A stretch of DNA of 20,429 bases. Source: JASFQI01 sp050115555. Its GTDB lineage: Bacteria > Desulfobacterota > DSM-4660 > Desulfatiglandales > HGW-15. The position numbers and the translations under genes are program-made. Shown here in pieces: positions 6,662-14,443 of this stretch (position 1 is its first letter; each line of letters starts with the position of its first letter). The stretch covers positions 1 through 20,429 of the forward strand of contig JASFQI010000047.1 of assembly GCA_050115555.1 (NCBI GenBank). The letters run 5' to 3'. A model generated the notes under the pieces. That model saw only the letters and a program-made list of their open reading frames with translations, was not told where the DNA came from and searched no databases.

Positions 6662-7180
6662 GTGGGGGTGTATGTCCTCGTATGGCTCGCATGCCTCCTC
6701 TTCATCCTGGTGAAGGGCGGGCTCAGGACCATGATTCTGCCGGGGTATTTCGACGTGGACCTGGTCGTGATCAGTGTGGCCTACCTTGTGACCTGGCACG
6801 GTGACTCCTGGGCCGGGGCCTTTGCTCTGGTCATGGGGCTCCTGATCGATGTTTTTTCCGCCGCCCCCCTCGGGCTTTTTTCCGTGATTTATCTGGGGCT
6901 GTTCCTAGGAATTCGACTGGGAGATGTCCTGGTGGATCTTCACTCGGTGAAGGGACAGGTGATCGTGGTCTCGTTGGCCGTGTTGATCAAGAAACTCCTG
7001 TTCATTGCGTTCCTACGGCTGCTGACCCTGGAGATCAGCATGGACTGGAGCGTGCTCTTCGCCTTTTTCTGCTCGGCGGTGTTCACCGCCTTGGCTGCTC
7101 CGGTGGCCTTTTTCTTCTTCGATGCCTTTGGCCGCTCCCTGGAGCGATTCGATGAAGCGCGGGGCGAGAGCGGCCCCTGA
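6662..7180 (+). CDS. mreD: Rod shape-determining protein MreD
   Basis: MreD is a polytopic inner-membrane component of the elongasome. The 172-residue product is almost entirely hydrophobic, with five or six transmembrane segments. Examples are VGVYVLVWLACLLFILV, AFALVMGLLIDVFSAAPLGL, VIVVSLAVLIKKLLFIAFL and VLFAFFCSAVFTALAAPVAF. The GLLIDVFSAAPLGLFSVIYL segment is characteristic of the family. The frame stays open far upstream into mreC, but that part is a shadow of mreC. I place the start at GTG 6662 (GTG at 6668 is also possible), giving the normal family length and an 11-base gap after mreC. There is no good Shine-Dalgarno sequence, so coupling to mreC translation is likely. Confidence 0.9.
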   Translation: MGVYVLVWLACLLFILVKGGLRTMILPGYFDVDLVVISVAYLVTWHGDSWAGAFALVMGLLIDVFSAAPLGLFSVIYLGLFLGIRLGDVLVDLHSVKGQVIVVSLAVLIKKLLFIAFLRLLTLEISMDWSVLFAFFCSAVFTALAAPVAFFFFDAFGRSLERFDEARGESGP

Positions 7181-7366
7181 ACTGGATGCACCGTGCATGC
7201 ATCGCCCATTCTCCGGCGTCCAGCCTCAAAGGGGGCCAGGGGCTGTAGATTCAGACGGCCTTTTCTAGACCGGCATGATGGCACGATATCGAATTTCTCC
7301 GCGGTCCTGAATTAGGGTGAGGGGAATGCGGGAGAGAAGCATTATTGAAGTAGGGAGCGGACCCCT

Positions 7367-9202
7367 TTGAGAAGCTCGGGCTTTGATCCGATTACGAATG
7401 AGTATTTTCAGGTCAGGCTGAAACGGGTCGTTGTCTTCGTTCTGCTGGCCTTTGCCGTCCTGGTCCTGAGGTTATGGCTCCTCCAGATCGTGCACGGTCC
7501 GGATTACCGGGTCAAGTCCGAAAGCAACCGAATTCATCTCAGGGACATCCCGCCGTTTCGTGGAATGATTTTCGATCGCGGTGGTCATTTGCTCGTGGAC
7601 AACCGGCCTGCATATCATCTCTATGTGGTGCCCGAGGAGATACAGGACGCCGATGTGCTCCTGAGCCGATTGGAAAAGCTCGTCACTGTCGACCCGGAGG
7701 CCCTTCAAAAGAAGCTACGCGGAGTCCACCGCAGCCAGCCGTTTCGACCCCTTCTTCTCAAGCGGGACGTGTCCCGAAGGGAGTTGGCTGCGCTCGAGAC
7801 AAACCTCTTCAACCTGCCCGGCGTCATGATTCAGGTAAAGCCCCAGCGCCACTACATGCGAGGAAAGCTCGCAGCCCATGTGATTGGCTACCTGGGGGAG
7901 ATCAACGAGTCCCAGTTGAACAGCGGAAAGTATCCGGAACATCGACCGGGAGACCTGATCGGGAAGTCAGGAGTGGAGGCCAGATGGCAGTCGGACCTCC
8001 ACGGCTCCAGGGGAGGGGCGCAGGTGGAGGTGGATGCCGCAGGTCGGCGTCTGAAGGTGCTATCGCGCGTTCCCCCGGTATCCGGGCTCAATCTTACGCT
8101 CACCCTGGACAAAGACCTCCAGGCCTTGGCCGAAGAGGGTTTGGCAGGCCACAAAGGGGCGATTGTGGCCATGAACCCCCAGAATGGGGAAATCCTTGCC
8201 ATGGCGAGTGCCCCCGCTTTTGATCCGAACACCTTTATCGGCGGAATTGATCCGGTTTCCTGGAAGCGGATGGTTTCAGGTGGAAAGTACCCACTCCAGA
8301 ACCGGTGCATCTCGGGCCAGTATCCGCCCGGATCCGTATTCAAGATCGTCGTCGGTCTGGCCGGTTTGGAGGAAGGGCTCGTCCAGCCCGAGGAGGAGGT
8401 ATTCTGCAGCGGGCGGTATCAGCTGGGAACCCACACTTTTCGCTGCTGGAAGCGGTATGGACATGGAAACGTGAACTTCCACAGGGCCATCCGGGAGTCC
8501 TGTGACGTGTACTTCTACAAGCTGGGACGACGACTGGGCATCGATCGCATTGCCGAGTATGCGAAGAGGCTCGGCCTGGGTATGCCAACCGGCCTGAACC
8601 TGGGAAGCGAGCGCCCCGGCCTGATCCCGACCCGTGGGTGGAAGCTCAAACGATGGGGTGTCCCCTGGCAGCCGGGTGAGACCATTTCCTCCTCCATCGG
8701 TCAGAGCTTTGTGCTGGTCACTCCGATTCAGATGGCCCGGTTGGCATCGGCTGTTTTCAACGGGGGCGTCCTTTACCAGCCCAAGGTGGTTCAATGGGTG
8801 GGAAAGGGGGATAAAACAGTTTATCGAGTGGAGCCTACGGTGATATCCCGAGTGGGGGCGAAGCCCGAGAACCTCAAAAGGATGCAGCGCGCCCTGGTGG
8901 CCGTGGTGAATGAGCCGCACGGCACCGGCTGGCGGGCGAAAATCAAGGGTGTTCAGGTGGCGGGGAAAACAGGGACGGCTCAGGTCGTGAACCTGGAAAC
9001 GGAAAAGGCGGGCACGAAGGGAAAGGAAGTGCTGGAAAAGTATCGGGATCATGCCTGGTTCGTAGCGGTGGCGCCTGCAGGGGATCCGGAAATCGCCGTA
9101 GCGGTGCTGGTCGAAAATGCGGGTCACGGAGGAAGTGCTGCTGCGCCGATCGCCCAGCGCCTGATTCAGGCGCACCTGGGCATGGAAAAGTCAGGCGGTT
9201 GA
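7367..9202 (+). CDS. mrdA: Penicillin-binding protein 2 (elongasome transpeptidase)
   Basis: PBP2 cross-links peptidoglycan during cell elongation and pairs with RodA. The 611-residue product has a short cytoplasmic tail and one transmembrane helix at about residues 19-40 (RVVVFVLLAFAVLVLRLWLL). The pedestal domain contains RGMIFDRGG, RHYMRGKLAAHVIGYLG and the G-KSGVEARW segment. The transpeptidase domain has the SxxK motif PGSVFK with Ser323 and Lys326. Its second motif is SCD at residue 378, the SxD form usual in PBP2. KTG begins at residue 534 (AGKTGTAQ). The start is TTG 7367, with GGGAG at 7353-7357 about 9 bases upstream. It follows mreD after 186 bases of gene-free sequence and precedes rodA. 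Confidence 0.96.
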   Translation: MRSSGFDPITNEYFQVRLKRVVVFVLLAFAVLVLRLWLLQIVHGPDYRVKSESNRIHLRDIPPFRGMIFDRGGHLLVDNRPAYHLYVVPEEIQDADVLLSRLEKLVTVDPEALQKKLRGVHRSQPFRPLLLKRDVSRRELAALETNLFNLPGVMIQVKPQRHYMRGKLAAHVIGYLGEINESQLNSGKYPEHRPGDLIGKSGVEARWQSDLHGSRGGAQVEVDAAGRRLKVLSRVPPVSGLNLTLTLDKDLQALAEEGLAGHKGAIVAMNPQNGEILAMASAPAFDPNTFIGGIDPVSWKRMVSGGKYPLQNRCISGQYPPGSVFKIVVGLAGLEEGLVQPEEEVFCSGRYQLGTHTFRCWKRYGHGNVNFHRAIRESCDVYFYKLGRRLGIDRIAEYAKRLGLGMPTGLNLGSERPGLIPTRGWKLKRWGVPWQPGETISSSIGQSFVLVTPIQMARLASAVFNGGVLYQPKVVQWVGKGDKTVYRVEPTVISRVGAKPENLKRMQRALVAVVNEPHGTGWRAKIKGVQVAGKTGTAQVVNLETEKAGTKGKEVLEKYRDHAWFVAVAPAGDPEIAVAVLVENAGHGGSAAAPIAQRLIQAHLGMEKSGG

Positions 9203-9253
9203 GAAACGCCCTGACAGGATTCTACTCAGACTTTCTTTCACAAAGGAAACGTC

Positions 9254-10360
9254 ATGTTTGATCGACGATTGCTCCAGAATTTCGACTGGGTCCTCCTCCT
9301 GTTGCTCGGTCTCATTGCATCGATGAGCCTGGTCAATCTGTACAGTGCCACCTACGGCCTCGGCGGGGGCGGGGTTTCGGCCGTGTTTACGCGTCAGCTC
9401 TACTGGTTTTTGATCGGATTCGGCGGGTTTGTGGTGATGACCCTCTTTGATTATCACCAGCTCGAGCCTCTGGCCTACCCTGCCTATGTCGGCTGCCTCG
9501 GCCTCCTGGTCGTGGTCCTCATCGTTGGGGCCGTGACTTCCGGGTCCCAGCGCTGGCTCAGCCTGGGGGGGGTTTCCGTTCAACCCAGCGAGCTGACCAA
9601 GTTCGTGGTCATCATCGCACTGGCCAAGCTGTTCAACGACCGTGGAGACTCCCTCAATGCGTACCGGTTGAGAGACCTGTGGCGGGCCTTCCTGTTGATT
9701 TCCTTGCCGTGTGTGCTGATCTTGAAAGAGCCGGACCTGGGCACCGCACTGTTGCTCGTGATCGTTTCATTTTCCATCATCCTGTTTGCAGGGGTGCGCT
9801 GGCAGTCCCTGGCCCTCCTGGTCGCCGGTTTCCTCGCGGCCGTGCCCTTTGTCTGGTCGACGTTGCAGGATTACCAGAAGAAGCGGATTCTCACCTTTCT
9901 TCGGCCCGACATGGATCCCCTGGGTGCCGGGTATCACATCAACCAATCGAAGATCGCCATCGGTTCGGGTCAGCTCTGGGGAAAAGGGTATCTGGAGGGA
10001 ACGCAGACGCGTCTCCACTTTTTGCCTGAACAACATACGGACTTCGCCTTTTCCGTGCTTGCCGAGGAGTGGGGATTCGCCGGATCCATGTTTCTCCTCG
10101 CCACTTACCTCTTGCTGATCATTTGGGGCATCCAAATCGCCCGCAACTCCAGGGATCGTTTCGGGACGTTTCTTGCCGTCGGTATCGTTGCCGTGGTTTT
10201 CTGGGAGTTGGTGATCAACGTGAGCATGGCCACCGGGCTTCTGCCCGTGGTAGGCATACCACTTGTGCTCTTCAGCTACGGGGGCTCGTCCGTGGTTTCC
10301 ACCCTTGCCGCCATGGGGCTCCTGATGAACATCAGCATGCGGCGTTTCATGTTCCAGTAA
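9254..10360 (+). CDS. rodA: Peptidoglycan glycosyltransferase RodA (SEDS family)
   Basis: RodA polymerises glycan strands from lipid II at the elongasome. The 368-residue protein has about ten hydrophobic segments, starting with WVLLLLLGLIASMSLVNLYS. SEDS signatures are present: GSQRWLSLGGVSVQPSELTK, LKEPDLGTALL, GSGQLWGKGYLEGTQ, LPEQHTDFAFSVLAEEWG and GIPLVLFSYGGSS. Asp263 in HTDF corresponds to the essential catalytic aspartate of E. coli RodA (Asp262). The ATG has AAAGGAAA about 7 bases upstream. It lies 51 bases downstream of mrdA, consistent with co-transcription of the transpeptidase and polymerase pair. Confidence 0.97.
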   Translation: MFDRRLLQNFDWVLLLLLGLIASMSLVNLYSATYGLGGGGVSAVFTRQLYWFLIGFGGFVVMTLFDYHQLEPLAYPAYVGCLGLLVVVLIVGAVTSGSQRWLSLGGVSVQPSELTKFVVIIALAKLFNDRGDSLNAYRLRDLWRAFLLISLPCVLILKEPDLGTALLLVIVSFSIILFAGVRWQSLALLVAGFLAAVPFVWSTLQDYQKKRILTFLRPDMDPLGAGYHINQSKIAIGSGQLWGKGYLEGTQTRLHFLPEQHTDFAFSVLAEEWGFAGSMFLLATYLLLIIWGIQIARNSRDRFGTFLAVGIVAVVFWELVINVSMATGLLPVVGIPLVLFSYGGSSVVSTLAAMGLLMNISMRRFMFQ

Positions 10361-10433
10361 CCGAAGCGAAGCGCCCTGCGGGAAGGCGGATATCAAGGAA
10401 ATCCGCGTGATGCGAGATGTTGGGATCATCCAA

Positions 10434-10463
10434 GTCGAAATCGGGATCGTTATCGAAATCGAA
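10434..10463 (+). repeat. Short 6-base-period tandem array (five ATCGNN-like units)
   Basis: Between rodA and the bactofilin gene, five consecutive hexamers read GTCGAA, ATCGGG, ATCGTT, ATCGAA, ATCGAA, and the period then breaks. The surrounding 263-base spacer (10361-10623) has no gene that I can support. The array is too short to call a satellite and could be a remnant of a longer degenerate repeat. Confidence 0.5.
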
Positions 10464-10623
10464 AAAGAGATGGCGCATTGACACGAAAAACCGAACATGG
10501 AAATCCCGGGGTGTGTGCACTTGAGTCCTGCCCCACAGGCCGTCCTTACGGGTTTTTGTTGCAATGGGTTTGCCTCTGTGATATTGGAACCTGATCGTAA
10601 TAAACCACTCCAAGAGAAAAGCC

Positions 10624-11010
10624 GTGAAGAAAAAAAAGAATGAAATCAATGCATTTCTGGGTAGTGACACGGAGTTCGAGGGAAAACTCACCTTCGTGGG
10701 GGCTGTGCGTGTAGACGGGCGCTTCAAAGGGGAGATTCTTACGGAAGGAACCCTGATCGTCGGGGAATCCGCAAGCATCGAATCCGACATTCACGCTTCC
10801 CATATCATCATCAGCGGGGAAATTCGCGGCAACATTGCCGCGGACGATCGGATCGAGATCCATGCCCCGGGCAAGGTCTACGGCAATATTCAGGCCCCTA
10901 CCGTGGTGATGGACGAAGGGGTGGTTTTCGAAGGGCACTGCCGGATGACCAGGGACGAAGGAGAGGCCGCGCAGGAAGACGAAGACAAGAAGCTGGCGGC
11001 GGTTCCCTGA
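10624..11010 (+). CDS. Bactofilin family cytoskeletal protein
   Basis: Bactofilins are nucleotide-independent polymerising scaffolds on the inner face of the membrane that often recruit cell-wall enzymes. This 128-residue product has a short basic N-terminal tail (KKKKNEINAFLGSDTEFEGK) and a right-handed beta-helix core. The core has regular glycine-turn repeats such as GAVRVDGRFKGEI, GTLIVGESASIESDI, HIIISGEIRGNI and GKVYGNIQAPTVVMDEG. It ends in an acidic tail (DEGEAAQEDEDKK). The start is GTG 10624, with a purine-rich AAGAGAAAA upstream. It sits alone between rodA (263 bases upstream) and the atp operon (180 bases downstream), which fits an envelope or shape role. Which filament function it has here cannot be read from sequence. 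Confidence 0.9.
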   Translation: MKKKKNEINAFLGSDTEFEGKLTFVGAVRVDGRFKGEILTEGTLIVGESASIESDIHASHIIISGEIRGNIAADDRIEIHAPGKVYGNIQAPTVVMDEGVVFEGHCRMTRDEGEAAQEDEDKKLAAVP

Positions 11011-11115
11011 AACCGGTGGAAGATGCCTTGCTCGTGCATTTCTCATCCCGCTCAGGCGGGCAGGCGAAATCCCATCACACACAAAACCGTTCCGGCGTCG
11101 AAGGAAAAAAAGGCT

Positions 11116-11142
11116 TTGACAAGGGAACTGTTTTTTTATAAA
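11116..11142 (+). promoter_or_regulatory. Promoter of the atp operon
   Basis: A perfect -35 box TTGACA lies at 11116-11121. The sequence TTTTTTTATAAAAG follows. TATAAA at 11137-11142 matches 5 of 6 bases of the -10 consensus at 15-base spacing. The overlapping TAAAAG at 11139 matches 4 of 6 at 17 bases. Transcription would begin near 11150, about 40 bases before atpF'. A small CCCGC/GCGGG hairpin (11047-11060) lies upstream, after the bactofilin gene. Confidence 0.65.
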
Positions 11143-11190
11143 AGGCGATACCCTTGATCAAACATTCACAAAGGGAAGGATAGCGCCGCC

Positions 11191-11634
11191 ATGTTGAATA
11201 TCGACTTCTCGCTTTGGCCCGTCGGGGTCTTGTGGATTCAGATCGCCAACTTCCTTGTTCTTCTGCTTCTTCTCAACATCATCGCCTACCGACCGATCCG
11301 CAGCATTCTCGCCAAAAGAGCCGATGAAATGAACGGCATGCAAGAGGCCGCGGAGTCCTTGCAGGAGAAGTATGTGCAAAACGAGCAGCTTCTCCAGGAG
11401 AACGTCGTCGAGGCGCGCAAGGAAGGATTCGGTGTGAAGGAAGGGATCAAGAAAGAGGGCCTCGATCAGGAGAAGGGTATGCTTCAGGAGGCCGGCGCAA
11501 AGACCGAAGAGCAGCTTGGAAAGGCGCGGGAGGAAATCAGCCAGACACTGGCAAGCGTCCGCCAGACCCTCCAGGGCGAGGTGGACCAGTTCTCGCAGGA
11601 GTTGGCTGAAAAGATACTGGGGAGGAGCTTCTGA
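11191..11634 (+). CDS. ATP synthase F0 subunit b' (peripheral stalk)
   Basis: Subunit b' pairs with b to form the stator stalk linking F1 to the membrane. The 147-residue product has one N-terminal transmembrane helix at about residues 8-32 (LWPVGVLWIQIANFLVLLLL). The conserved YRPIRSILAKRADEM junction follows, then a long charged coiled coil. Length and layout match short b-type subunits. The ATG at 11191 is preceded by GGGAAGGA. Its TGA stop overlaps the ATG of the next gene by one base, so the b' and b genes are translationally coupled. It is the first gene after the predicted atp promoter. Confidence 0.9.
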   Translation: MLNIDFSLWPVGVLWIQIANFLVLLLLLNIIAYRPIRSILAKRADEMNGMQEAAESLQEKYVQNEQLLQENVVEARKEGFGVKEGIKKEGLDQEKGMLQEAGAKTEEQLGKAREEISQTLASVRQTLQGEVDQFSQELAEKILGRSF

Positions 11635-12278
11635 TGTTGGCAAGAGGGATGATCCACCGAAGGACCTGGATGTACCTGGCCGTCCTGGTTTCCACCCTGT
11701 TCCTGCTCGGAGGAGCAGAACTCGCCCTCGCCGATACCCACGGCGAGGCCGCCCAGCATGAAGAGGCCGCCGAGGGGCATGGAGGGGAGGACAGCGGCGC
11801 CCTGATGGACCTCCTGGCTCGTTTCATCAATTTTGCCCTCCTCGTGATCATTCTGGCTGTGGTGCTCAAGAAGTCCAACGCCTTCGGCTTCTTCGGCGAT
11901 CGGGTGGAGGAGATCAAGAAGCGAATGGAGCGGCTTCAGCGGGAGAAAGAAGAGGCTGAGGCCAAGTATCATGAGGTCGAGTCCAAACTGAAGGATTTCG
12001 AAGACGAGAAGAAAGCCATCCTCGAGAGCGCCCGGCAGGACGGTGAAGCGGAAAAGGAAAAAATTCTCGAGGAGGCGCAGAAGCGCGTTTCCCAGATGAT
12101 GGAACAGGTCGAACTGACCATCCAGCAGGAGGTCCAGGATGCCAAGGATCGCCTGAAGCATGAGGTAGCGGATCTGGCGGCGGAGAAAGCCCAGGAGATG
12201 ATCTCCAGGGAACTGAAGGAGGAGGACCAGGACCGGCTGGTGAGTGAATTCATAGAAAGGGTGGGGAAGGTACATTGA
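11634..12278 (+). CDS. atpF: ATP synthase F0 subunit b, with a cleavable-looking signal segment
   Basis: This is the second stator-stalk subunit (214 residues). It has two hydrophobic segments. Residues 13-28 look like a signal peptide (YLAVLVSTLFLLGGAE), with a likely cleavage site after ALA at residue 33. Then comes a His/Glu/Gly-rich stretch (HGEAAQHEEAAEGHGGEDSG). The true membrane anchor is at about 60-80 (LARFINFALLVIILAVVLKK). The rest is a long coiled coil (EEIKKRMERLQREKEEAEAK). A normal b subunit has only the anchor, so this one may be made as a preprotein with an exported N-terminus. It starts at ATG 11634, overlapping the atpF' stop by one base. It ends by overlapping the atpH start by 4 bases. 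Confidence 0.92.
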   Translation: MLARGMIHRRTWMYLAVLVSTLFLLGGAELALADTHGEAAQHEEAAEGHGGEDSGALMDLLARFINFALLVIILAVVLKKSNAFGFFGDRVEEIKKRMERLQREKEEAEAKYHEVESKLKDFEDEKKAILESARQDGEAEKEKILEEAQKRVSQMMEQVELTIQQEVQDAKDRLKHEVADLAAEKAQEMISRELKEEDQDRLVSEFIERVGKVH

Positions 12279-12826
12279 GCAGTTCAAGGATTGCGAAAAG
12301 GTACGCCAAGGCCCTGTTCAGCCTGGGTCAGGAGGAGGGAAAGTTCGAGCAGTACGGACTCGAACTCAAGGAGTTCGCCGAGTTGTGCCGGGAGCAGGCG
12401 GAGTTCGGCGCCGTGATCGCGAACCCCGTATTTGCGGTGGAGGAGCGCAAAAAGATTCTTCAGGCCGTGCTCGAAAAGAGCGGCTTCTCCACAACGGTGA
12501 AGAACTTCCTGACGCTCCTTCTCGATAAGGATCGCATGGGGGCAATCGCCAGCATCTCGGAGTATTACGAGAAGCTCTGGGATGAGGCGACGAATGTCGC
12601 AAGGGCCAAGATCGTTACGGCACGCCCCTTGAAAGAAGACGCGCAGAAGGCCCTGAAGGAAGCGCTCGAGGCCTTGACCTCGAAGCAGATCAAGTCCGAA
12701 ATCCTGGAAGACCCGTCCCTGATCGGGGGGGTCGTGGTGAAGATCGGGGACGTGGTGCTGGACGGCAGTGTGAAGGCCCAGCTGGAAGGTCTTAAAGAAT
12801 CTTTGAAAAGGGGTGGGATCGACTGA
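12275..12826 (+). CDS. atpH: ATP synthase F1 subunit delta
   Basis: Subunit delta (OSCP in mitochondria) joins the peripheral stalk to the top of the alpha3beta3 head. The 183-residue product begins MSSSRIAKRYAKALFSLGQE, the classic family N-terminus. It shows VIANPVFAVEERKKIL and NFLTLLLDKDRMGAI in the helical domain. The C-terminal signature region is KSEILEDPSLIGGVVVKIGDVVLDGSVKAQLEGLK. It starts with TTG at 12275, overlapping the atpF stop (TTGA). Its TGA stop overlaps the atpA ATG by one base, which indicates tight translational coupling across this part of the operon. Confidence 0.96.
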   Translation: MSSSRIAKRYAKALFSLGQEEGKFEQYGLELKEFAELCREQAEFGAVIANPVFAVEERKKILQAVLEKSGFSTTVKNFLTLLLDKDRMGAIASISEYYEKLWDEATNVARAKIVTARPLKEDAQKALKEALEALTSKQIKSEILEDPSLIGGVVVKIGDVVLDGSVKAQLEGLKESLKRGGID

Positions 12827-14340
12827 TGGAGATACGAGCTGAAGAAATAAGTCAGGTAATCAGGGGCCAGATTAAGGACTACGACAAGAAGGTCGAAGTG
12901 ACCGAGACCGGGGTCGTGCTGTCGGTCGGTGACGGCGTCGCACGCGTGTACGGCGTCGAAAAGGCCATGGCCTTGGAGATGCTCGAGTTTCCCGGCGGAA
13001 TCTACGGTCTCTGCCTGAATCTGGAAGAAGACAACGTCGGTGTGGCCATCATGGGGGACGACACCGAGATCCGGGAAGGCGACGTGGTGAAACGGACCGG
13101 GCGGATCGCCGAGATCCCGGTCGGGGACGGCGTGCTCGGTCGCGTGCTCGACGCCGTGGGGAATCCCCTCGACGGGAAGGGCCCGATCAACACGACGGAA
13201 ACCCGGCGGATCGAGATGGTGGCCCCGGGCGTCATCGCCCGGCAGCCGGTGAGTGAACCCATGTACACCGGTCTCAAGGCCATCGACGCCATGACCCCCA
13301 TCGGCCGCGGTCAGCGCGAGCTGATCATCGGGGACCGCCAGATCGGCAAGACCGCCGTCTGCGTGGATTCCATCCTGAATCAGAAGAACACGGACATCTA
13401 CTGCATCTACGTGGCCGTGGGTCAGAAGAAGTCCACCGTGGCCCAGGTGGTGGACGTCCTGGAGAGGCGCGGCGCCATGGAGTATACGACCGTGGTGGCC
13501 GCCTGCGCGAGCGACCCTGCGACCCAGCAGTACCTGGCGCCGTACTCGGGGTGCTCCATCGGTGAGTACTACCGGGACAACGGCAAGCACGCGCTGATCA
13601 TCTACGATGACCTTTCCAAGCAGGCCACGGCCTACCGCCAGGTCTCCCTTCTCCTCAGGCGACCCCCTGGACGGGAGGCCTTTCCGGGCGACATCTTCTA
13701 CAACCACTCCCGGCTCCTCGAGCGGGCCGCAAAGCTCAATGATGAGCTCGGTGCCGGATCCCTTACGGCGCTCCCGATCATCGAGACCCAGGCCGGCGAC
13801 GTGTCCGCCTACATTCCCACCAACGTGATTTCCATCACGGACGGTCAGGTCTACCTGGAGCCGAACCTCTTCTTCTCCGGTGTACGCCCGGCCATCAACG
13901 TGGGGCTTTCGGTCTCCCGCGTGGGTGGCGCGGCTCAGACCAAGGCCATGAGAAAGGTGGCCGGTACCCTGCGTGTGGACATGGCCCAGTTCAGGGAGCT
14001 GGAGGCCTTTGCCCAGTTTGGAAGCGACTTGGACAAGGCGACCCAGCGGCAGCTCAACCGAGGCCGACGGCTCGTGGAGGTCCTCAAGCAGGGCCAGTAC
14101 CAGCCCATGGATGGCGAACGGGAGGTCATGATCCTCTTTGCAGGCGCGAACGGTTACCTGGACGCGGTCCCGGAGGCCTCTGTCCTCGACTATGAAGCAC
14201 AGATGCTCGAGTTCATGGACAGCAAGTATCCTGAGCTCCTTCAGGAGATCAAGGACAAGGGCGATATCAGCGACGAGCTCAACGAAAAGCTGCGTAAGGC
14301 CCTGGACGAGTTCAAGGACATGTTTCAGCCCGTGGCCTGA
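12826..14340 (+). CDS. atpA: ATP synthase F1 subunit alpha
   Basis: Alpha is the non-catalytic nucleotide-binding subunit of the F1 head. The 504-residue product has the standard three domains. The N-terminal beta barrel runs to about residue 95. The nucleotide-binding domain has Walker A GDRQIGKT at residues 169-176 and Walker B HALIIYDDLSKQ. The alpha-specific segment AINVGLSVSRVGGAAQTKAM lies near residue 345-365, followed by the helical C-terminal domain. Position and spacing of Walker A match E. coli AtpA exactly. The ATG overlaps the atpH stop by one base. A 103-base gap follows before atpG. A very long open frame on the opposite strand here is a codon-usage shadow. Confidence 0.98.
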   Translation: MEIRAEEISQVIRGQIKDYDKKVEVTETGVVLSVGDGVARVYGVEKAMALEMLEFPGGIYGLCLNLEEDNVGVAIMGDDTEIREGDVVKRTGRIAEIPVGDGVLGRVLDAVGNPLDGKGPINTTETRRIEMVAPGVIARQPVSEPMYTGLKAIDAMTPIGRGQRELIIGDRQIGKTAVCVDSILNQKNTDIYCIYVAVGQKKSTVAQVVDVLERRGAMEYTTVVAACASDPATQQYLAPYSGCSIGEYYRDNGKHALIIYDDLSKQATAYRQVSLLLRRPPGREAFPGDIFYNHSRLLERAAKLNDELGAGSLTALPIIETQAGDVSAYIPTNVISITDGQVYLEPNLFFSGVRPAINVGLSVSRVGGAAQTKAMRKVAGTLRVDMAQFRELEAFAQFGSDLDKATQRQLNRGRRLVEVLKQGQYQPMDGEREVMILFAGANGYLDAVPEASVLDYEAQMLEFMDSKYPELLQEIKDKGDISDELNEKLRKALDEFKDMFQPVA

Positions 14341-14443
14341 TGTGAAGTCCGACGTTGAAGGGACGACCGTACTCATGGGCCCAGGGCGGGGAAAAGACGA
14401 CCCCATCCCGTTCAACCGAACAGTGGAAGGCAGAGAAGGATAG

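Noticed and set aside
7185..7203. Inverted repeat GATGCA-TGCATC in the mreD-mrdA spacer
   Set aside because: Only a 6-base stem with no T-run and no promoter context. It is too weak to annotate as a terminator or operator.
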